A stretch of DNA of 64,000 nt. Origin: Mixophyes australis (Eukaryota > Chordata > Amphibia > Anura > Limnodynastidae). The translations under genes were made by a program, and so were the position numbers. Shown here one piece after another: positions 56,126-64,000 of the stretch; positions within the stretch are counted from its first letter, which is position 1; every line of letters begins with the position of its first letter. Location of the stretch: assembly GCA_036250195.1 (NCBI GenBank), contig JAVHZZ010000012.1:89360591-89424590 (forward strand), in the 5' to 3' direction. The notes beneath the pieces were generated by a model, which worked only from the letters and a program-made list of their open reading frames with translations, was not told the DNA's origin and made no database searches.

Positions 56126-59100
56126 TCATGAATCATGAATTGAATCATGAATCATTAATCGAATCATGAATCATGAATTAAATTGAATCATGATTCATGA
56201 ATCATTAATCGAATCATGAATCATGATTCATTAATCATGAATTGAATCATGAATCATGAATCGAATCATGAATCATGAATCGAATCATGAAACATGAATC
56301 GAATCATGAATCGAATCATGAACCGAATCATGAATCATGAATCATGAATCGAATCATGAATCGAATCATGAATCATGAATCGAATCATGAATCATGAATC
56401 ATGAATCGAATCATGAATCGAATCATGAATCATGAATCATGAATTGATTCCTAAATCATGAAATGAATCATGATTTGAGTCATGAATCATGAATCATAAA
56501 TCGGATCATGAATCATGAATTGAATCATAAAACATGAATCGAATCATGAATCATGAATCATAAAACATGAATCGACTCATGAATCATGAATCGAATCATA
56601 AATTGAATCATGAATCATGAATCACGAATCGAATCATGAATAATGAATTGAATAATGAATTGAATCATAATTTGAATCATGAATCATGAATTGAATCATG
56701 AATTATGAATCAAATCATGAATCATGAATTGAATCATGAATCATTAATCGAATCATGAATCATGAATTAAATTGAATCATGATTCATTAATCATGAATTG
56801 AATCATGAATCATGAATCATGAATCAAATCATGAATCATGAATCAATTGAATCATGAATCGAATCATGAATCATGAATTGAATTGAATCATGATTCATGA
56901 ATCATGAATTGAATCATGAATCACAAATCATGAATTGAATCAGGAATCATGAATCATGAATCATGAATTGAATCATGAAACATGAATCGAATCATGAACC
57001 ATGAATAATGAATCATGAATCATGAATTGAATCATGAATCATGAATCGAATCATGAATCGAATCATGAATCGAATCATGAATCATTAATTGAATCATGAA
57101 TCATGAATTGAATCATGAATTGAATCATGAATCATGAATTATGAAATGAATCATGAATCATAAATTGAATCATGAATCATGAATTGAATCATGAATCTTG
57201 AATCATGAATCGAATAATGATTAATGAATTGAATCATGAATTGAATCATGAATTGAATCATGAATCATTAATCATGAATCGAATCATGAATCGAATCATT
57301 AATCATGAATCGAATCATGAATCATGAATCGAATCATGAATCGAATCAAGAATCATGAATCATGAATCGAATCATGAATCGAATAATGAATCGAATCATG
57401 AATCAAGAATCAAATCATGAATCATGAATCGAATCATGAATCGAATTATGAATTGAATCCTAAATCATGAAATGAATCATGATTTGAGTCATGAATCATG
57501 AATCATAAATCGGATCATGAATCATGAATTGAATCATAAAACATGAATCATGAATCATGAATCGAATCTTAAATTGAATCATGAATCATGAAATGAATCA
57601 TGAAATGAATCATGAAATGAATCATGAATCATGAATTGAATAATGAATCAATGAACATGAATTGAATCATAAAACATGAATTGAATCATGAATCATGAAT
57701 CGAATCGTGAATCATGAATCGAATCATAAATTGAATCATGAATCGAAACATGAATTATGAATCATTAATTAAATCATGAATCATTAATTAAATCATGAAT
57801 CATGAATCATGAATCATGAATCATGAATTTAATCATGAAACATGAATTGAATCATGAATCATGAATTGAATCATGAATTATGAATTGAATCATGAATTGA
57901 ATCATGAATCGAATCATGAATCGAATCATGAATCATAAATTGAATCATGAATTGAGTCATGAATCATATATTATGAATGAATCATGAATCATGAATGAAT
58001 CATGAATCATGAATTGAATCATGAATCATGAATTATGAATGAATCATGAATCATGAATTGAAGCATTAAATATGAGTCGAATCATGAATCATAAATCATG
58101 AATCGAATCATGAATCATGAATTGAATCATGAATCGAATCATGAATCATGAATCGAATCATGAATCATGAATCATGAATCATGAATTTAATCATGAATTA
58201 TGTATTGAATCATGAATTGAATCATGAATCGAATCATGAATCATGAATCATAAATCGGATCATGAATCATGAATTGAATCATAAATCATAAATTGAATCA
58301 TGAATCATGAATCAAATCATGAATCATGAATTGAATCATGAATTATGTATTGAATCATGAATTGAATCATGAATCATGAATCATGTATTGAATCATAAAT
58401 CATGAATCATGAATCATGAATTAAAACATGAATTGAATCATGAATCATTAATCGAATCATGAATCATTACTTGAATCATGAATTGAATAATAAATCATGA
58501 ATCATGAATTGAATCATGAATCGAATCATGAATCATGAATCGAATCATGAATCGAATCATGAATCATGAATCATGATTTTAATCATGAATTATGTATTGA
58601 ATCATGAATTGAATCATGAATTGAATCATGAATCGAATCATGAATCATGAATCATGTATTGAATCATAAATCATGAATCATGAATCATGAATTAAAACAT
58701 GAATTGAATCATGAATCATAAATCGAATCATGAATCATAAATCGAATCATGAATCATTAATCAAATCATGAATCATGAATTGAATCATGAATTGAATCAT
58801 GAATCAAATCATAAATCATTAATCGAATCATGAATCATGAATTGAATCATGAATTGAATCATGAATCGAATCATGAATCATGAATCGAATCATGAATCAT
58901 AAATAGAATCATGATTCAAGAATCATGAATTGAATCATGATTCATGAATCATGAATCGAATCATGAATCAAGAATCATTAATCGAATCATGAATCAAGAA
59001 TCATGAATCGAATCATGAATCATGAATTGAATCATGAATCAAGAATCATGAATCGAATCATGAATCAAGAATCATGAATCGAATCATGAATCATAAATTG

Positions 59101-59769
59101 AATCATGAATCATTAATCGAATCATGAATCATAAATCGAATTATGAATCATTAATCGAATCATGAATTGAATCATGAAATGAATCATGAATCATGATTCG
59201 AATCATGAATCGAATCATGAATCACAAATCATAAATCATGAATCATGAATTGAATCATGAATCATGAATTGAATTATGAATCATGAATCGAATCATGATT
59301 CATGAATCGAATCATGAATCATGAATCGAATCATGAATCATGAATTGAATCATGAATCGAATCGTGAATCATGAATTGAATCGTGAATCATGAATCGAAT
59401 CATAAATTGAATCATGAATCATGAATGGAATCATGAATCATTAATCGAATCATGAATCATGAATCATGAATTGAATCGTGAATCATGAATCGAATCATAA
59501 ATTGAATCATGAATCATGAAATGAATCATGAATCATGAATTGAGTCATGAATTATGAATTGAATCATGAATCGAATCATGAATCATAAATCATGAATTGA
59601 ATCATGAATCATGAATCGGATAATGAATAATGAATTGAATCATGAATTGAATCATGAATCATTAATCATGAATCGAATCATGAATCGAATCATTAATCGA
59701 ATCATGAATCAAGAATCGAATCATGAATCATGAATCATGAATCGAATCATGAATCATGAATCGAATTAT

Positions 59770-61863
59770 GAATTGAATCCTAAATCATGAAATGAATCAT
59801 GATTTGAGTCATGAATCATGAATCATAAATCGGATCATGAATCATGAATTGAATCATAAAACATGAATCGAATCATGAATCATGAATCGAATCATAAATT
59901 GAATCATGAATCATGAAATGAATCATGAAATGAATCATGAATCATTAATTAAATCATGAATCAATGAACATGAATTGAATCATAAAACATGAATTGAATC
60001 ATGAATCATGAATCGAATCGTGAATCATGAATCGAATCATAAATTGAATCATGAATCGAAACATGAATTATGAATCATTAATTAAATCATGAATCATGAA
60101 TCATGAATTGAAACATTAATTGAATTGAATCATGAATCATGAATTTAATCATGAAACATGAATTGAATCATGAATCATGAATTGAATCATGAATTATGAA
60201 TTGAATCATGAATTGAATCATGAATCGAATCATGAATCGAATCATGAATCATAAATTGAATCATGAATTGAATCATGAATCATGAATTGAGTCATGAATC
60301 ATGAATTATGAATTGAATCATGAATTATGAATTATGAATGAATCATGAATCATGAATTGAAGCATTAAATATGAGTCGAATCATGAATCATAAATCATGA
60401 ATTGAATCATGAATCTTGAATCATAAATCGGATCATGAATCATGAATTGAATCATAAATCATAAATTGAATCATGAATCATGAATCATGAATCGAATCAT
60501 GAATCATGAATTGAATCATGAATCGAATCATGAATCATGAATCGAATCATGAATCATGAATCATGAATTTAATCATGAATTATTTATTGAATCATGAATT
60601 GAATCATGAATCGAATCATGGATCATGAATCATAAATCGGATCATGAATCATGAATTGAATCATAAATCATAAATTGAATCATGAATCATGAATCATGAA
60701 TCGAATCATGAATCATGAATTGAATCATGAATCGAATCATGAATCATGAATCGAATCATGAATCATGAATCATGAATCATGAATTTAATCATGAATTATG
60801 TATTGAATCATGAATTGAATCATGAATCGAATCATGAATCATGAATCATGTATTGAATCATAAATCATGATTCATGAATCATGAATAAACACATGAATTG
60901 AATCATGAATCATAAATCGAATCATGAATCATTAATCAAATCATGAATCATTACTTGAATCATGAATTGAATAATAAATCATGAATCATGAAATGAATCA
61001 TGAATTGAATCATGAATCGAATCATAAATCATTAATCGAATCATGAATCCTGAATTGAATCATGAATTGAATCATGAATCGAATCATGAATCATAAATAG
61101 AATCATGATTCATGAATCATGAATTGAATCATGATTCATGAATCATGAATCGAATCATGAATCAAGAATCATGAATCGAATCATGAATCAAGAATCATGA
61201 ATCGAATCATGAATCATGAATTGAATCATGAATAGAATCATGAATCATGAATTGAATCATGAATCGAATCATGAATCATGAATTGAATCATGATTCATGA
61301 ATCATGAATCGAATCATGATTCATGAATCATGAATCGAATCATGAATCAAGAATCATGAATCGAATCATGAATCAAGAATCATGAATCGAATCATGAATC
61401 ATGAATTGAATCATGAATCATTAATCGAATCATGAATCATAAATTGAATCAAGAATCGAATCATGAATTGAATCATGAATCATTAATCGAATCATGAATT
61501 GAATCATGAAATGAATCAAGAATCATGAATCATGAATCATGAATTGAATCATGAATCATAAATCGGATCATGAATCATGAATTGAATCATAAAACATGAA
61601 TCGAATCATGAAATGAATCATGAATAATGAAACATGAATTGAATCATAAAACATGAATCGAATCGTAAATCATGAATCAAATCGTAAATCATGAATTGAG
61701 TCATGAATCATGAATTGAATCATGAATCATGAATTGAATCATTAATCATGATTCGAATCATGAATCATGAATCGAATCATGAATCATGAATTGAATCATG
61801 AATCATTAATCGAATCATGAATCATGAATCATGAATCGAATCATGAATCATGAATCGAATTAT
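59770..61863. repeat. 2.1-kb subunit R5 (D2-E-F-B-G)
   Basis: D2 is at 59770, E at 59962, F at 60359, B at 60894 and G at 61661, with 2094 bp to the next D2. It is the Q2 equivalent of R3. The word GAAACATTAATTG near 60110 is private to this copy. Confidence 0.87.
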
Positions 61864-63320
61864 GAATTGAATCCTAAATCATGAAATGAATCATGATTTG
61901 AGTCATGAATCATGAATCATAAATCGGATCATGAATCATGAATTGAATCATAAAACATGAATCGAATCATGAATCATGAGTCGAATCATAAATTGAATCA
62001 TGAATCATGAAATGAATCATGAAATGAATCATGAATCATTAATTAAATCATGAATCAATGAACATGAATTGAATCATAAAACATGAATTGAATCATGAAT
62101 CGAATCGTGAATCATGAATCGAATCATAAATTGAATCATGAATCGAAACATGAATTATGAATCATTAATTAAATCATGAATCATTAATTAAATCATGAAT
62201 CATGAATCATGAATTGAATCATGAATTGAATTGAATCATGAATCATGAATTTAATCATGAAACATGAATTGAATCATGAATCATAAATCGGATCATGAAT
62301 CATGAATTGAATCATAAATCATAAATTGAATCATGAATCATGAATCATGAATCGAATCATGAATCATGAATTGAATCTTGAATCGAATCATGAATCATGA
62401 ATCGAATCATGAATCATGAATCATGAATTTAATCATGAATTATTTATTGAATCATGAATTGAATCATGAATCGAATCATGAATCATGAATCATAAATCGG
62501 ATCATGAAATATGAATTGAATCGTAAATCATAAATTGAATCATGAATCATGAATCGAATCATGAATCATGAATTGAATCATGAATCGAATCATGAATCAA
62601 GAATCGAATCATGAATCATGAATCATGAATCATGAATTTAATCATGAATTATGTATTGAATCATGAATTGAATCATGAATTGAATCATGAATCATGAATC
62701 ATGTATTGAATCATAAATCATGATTCATGAATCATGAATAAACACATGAATTGAATCATGAATCATAAATCGAATCATGAATCATTAATCAAATCATGAA
62801 TCATTACTTGAATCATGAATTGAATAATAAATCATGAATCATGAAATGAATCATGAATTGAATCATGAATCGAATCATAAATCATTAATCGAATCATGAA
62901 TCCTGAATTGAATCATGAATTGAATCATGAATCGAATCATGAATCATAAATAGAATCATTATTCATGAATCATGAATTGAATCATGATTCATGAATCATG
63001 AATCGAATCATGATTCATGAATCATGAATCGAATCATGAATCAAGAATCATGAATCGAATCATGAATCATGAATTGAATCATGAATAGAATCATGAATCA
63101 TGAATTGAATCATGAATCGAATCATGAATCATGAATTGAATCATGATTCATGAATCATGAATTGAATCATGATTCATGAATCATGAATTGAATCATGATT
63201 CATGAATCATGAATCGAATCATGAATCAAGAATCATGAATCGAATCATGAATCAAGAATCATGAATCGAATCATGAATCAAGAATCATGAATCGAATCAT
63301 GAATCATGAATTGAATCATG
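61864..63320. repeat. 2.15-kb subunit R6 with F deleted
   Basis: D2 is at 61864, E at 62056 and B at 62737; F is absent. R6 is the Q2 equivalent of R4. Past 63320 the sequence continues not into another D1-containing copy but into block P-like sequence with G at 63578 and C at 63836. Confidence 0.86.
62270..62290. other. 264-bp deletion joint in R6
   Basis: The offset between R4 and R6 changes from 7442 to 7178 at this point. Sequence matching 54839-55102, including module F, is missing, and GAATTGAATCATGAA is joined directly to TCATAAATCGG. Short GAATCATGAA repeats at both ends could have guided the loss. Confidence 0.85.
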
Positions 63321-64000
63321 AATCATTAATCGAATCATGAATCATAAATTGAATCAAGAATCGAATCATGAATTGAATCATGAATCATGAATTGAATCAT
63401 GAATCATTAATCGAATCATGAATTGAATCATGAAATGAATCAAGAATCATGAATCATGAATTGAATCATGAATCATAAATCGGATCATGAATCATGAATT
63501 GAATCATAAAACATGAATCGAATCATGAAATGAATCATGAATAATGAAACATGAATTGAATCATAAAACATGAATCGAATCGTAAATCATGAATCAAATC
63601 GTAAATCATGAATTGAGTCATGAATCATGAATTGAATCATGAATCATGAATTGAATCATTAATCATGATTCGAATCATGAATCATGAATCGAATCATGAA
63701 TCATGAATTGAATCATGAATCATTAATCGAATCATGAATCACGAATCGAATCATGAATCATGAATTGAATCATGAATCAAATCATGAATCATGAATTGAA
63801 TCATGAATCATGAATTGAATCATGAATCATGAATTGAATCTTGCTTCATGAATCAGGAATTGAATCTTGAATCATGAATCGAATCATGAATCGAATCATG
63901 AATCGAATCATGAATCATGAATTGAATCATGAATTGAATCATGAATTGAATCATGAATCATGAATTGAATCATGAATCATGAATTGAATCATGAATCATG
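63321..64000. repeat. Block P copy at the right window edge
   Basis: This stretch matches 46991-47660 at an offset of 16330 (AATAATGAAAC at 47211 and 63541, G at 47248 and 63578) to 16337 (C at 47499 and 63836). The array runs on past the window, so a further H-I-D1 part may follow. A 12-19-bp gain before AATTAAATCG-type words near 63380 distinguishes it from 46991. Confidence 0.84.

Larger units (their letters stand above)
56126..63320. repeat. 7.2-7.6 kb tandem duplication, copy Q2
   Basis: Q2 carries D1 at 56441, D2 at 57450, E at 57649, F at 58060, B at 58419 and 58690, R5 from 59770 and R6 from 61864. It shares Q1-specific words such as CATATATTATGAATG (near 50427 and 57965) and GAATCTTAAATTG. 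It has one fewer GAAATGAATCAT 12-mer than Q1 before E, one F instead of two in R5, and a 264-bp deletion in R6. Confidence 0.9.
1..64000. repeat. Satellite array of GAATCAT heptamers and GAATC/GAATT pentamers
   Basis: Every part of the window is made of the heptamer GAATCAT and the pentamers GAATC or GAATT, joined mainly as 12-, 19- and 26-bp groups. Common heptamer variants change one base, giving CATAAATC, CATTAATC, CAAGAATC, CATGATTC, CACGAATC, CGTGAATC, AATAATG or AATTATG. By the unit formula GC is 26-32 percent, with more A than T on this strand. TGA occurs in almost every heptamer, so frames close within tens of bases except in short runs of 12-mers. No gene, RNA gene or transposon interrupts the array. 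It is a eukaryote-type satellite of a family I do not recognise. The array continues past both window edges. Confidence 0.97.

Noticed and set aside
3178..61904. D1 and D2 as remnants of a transposon
   Set aside because: Both can be derived from the 5/7-mers by a few substitutions. They have no terminal repeats, target-site duplications or coding content.
804..62837. AATAAA in module B as a polyadenylation signal
   Set aside because: No gene lies upstream. The hexamer is one or two changes from the background, and one B lineage (AATTAAAACATG) has lost it without other effect.
1..64000. Tetrapeptide-repeat proteins (Asn-His-Glu-Ser or Ile-Met-Asn-Arg) read from the 12-mer
   Set aside because: Pure 12-mer runs leave two frames open, but such runs last only a few units before a 7- or 19-mer shifts the frame into TGA. 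There is no start context, no codon pattern and no long open frame.
1..64000. Human satellite II/III (GGAAT/ATTCC family)
   Set aside because: The GAAT core and ATTCG words look similar, but the GG/CC of that family is nearly absent and the base unit here is 7+5 with CATG at almost every heptamer.
1..64000. Drosophila-type simple satellites following the (RRN)m(RN)n rule
   Set aside because: The heptamer GAATCAT cannot be written in that pattern on either strand in any rotation.
1..64000. Telomeric repeat
   Set aside because: The unit lacks the G-rich strand of known telomere repeats, and its mutated higher-order structure is unlike telomerase-made DNA.
1..64000. tRNA, rRNA or other structured RNA genes
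   Set aside because: No conserved tRNA or rRNA words are present. The many short palindromes follow from the GAATCAT/GATTCAT variants alone.

Overview
The whole 64 kb is one uninterrupted satellite DNA array. I see no protein-coding gene, RNA gene, transposon or single-copy sequence, and both window edges lie inside the array. It is built from two related words: a heptamer GAATCAT and a pentamer GAATC or GAATT. They join mostly as 12-mers (7+5), 19-mers (7+7+5) and 26-mers (7+7+7+5). GC is about 30 percent by the unit formula, and the written strand is clearly richer in A than in T. A long, gene-free, locally scrambled simple satellite with multi-kilobase nested duplications points to eukaryotic heterochromatin. 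I do not recognise the family and cannot name the lineage.

Above the 5/7-bp level there is a higher-order repeat. Point mutations mark short modules that I could follow by eye: C (GAATCTTGCTTC), H (CATGGATC plus CATGGATTG), I (CATGTATTGAATAATG), D1 (GAATTGATTCCTAAATC), D2 (GAATTGAATCCTAAATC, followed by GATTTGAGTC), E (CAATGAACATG), F (GAAGCATTAAATATGAG), B (AATAAAAACATG to CATTACTTG) and G (AATCGTAAATC). They recur in the cyclic order C-H-I-D1-D2-E-F-B-G-C. Skips and back-jumps are mostly explained by tandem duplications. One nearly clean pass runs from about 41.8 to 46.1 kb, giving a master unit of about 4.1-4.4 kb.

Layout. 0-10 kb: short cycles lacking D2-E-F, with a 1.8-2.0 kb tandem duplication (3.7-7.5 kb) and a 3 kb block repeated at 1.5-4.5 and 7.2-10.2 kb. 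10-17 kb: fuller cycles. 17.6-22.3 kb: a 2.25-2.4 kb tandem duplication. 23.0-26.5 kb: a 1.75 kb tandem duplication. 28.3-31.3 kb: a 1.5 kb tandem duplication. 29.2-38.7 kb: a nearly identical 4.73 kb tandem duplication, poor in modules D1, D2, E, F and B. 38.7-48.5 kb: full cycles plus 2.15 kb D2-E-F-B-G subunits. 48.5-63.3 kb: a 7.2-7.6 kb tandem duplication. 63.3-64 kb: a return to the block that precedes that duplication.

There is no pathway to assemble. The structure fits repeated unequal exchange or amplification acting on one array. The most biologically suggestive points are these. The heptamer makes ATGAATCAT, one central base away from the bZIP/AP-1 palindrome, and some modules carry exact TGAGTCA or TGACTCA sites. 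Many perfect GATTCATGAATC palindromes match the TTCnnGAA heat-shock-element core. The pentamer variants TCG, TTG and TCA look like CpG decay states. All boundaries were read by eye and are good to roughly 20 bp unless a marker position is given.
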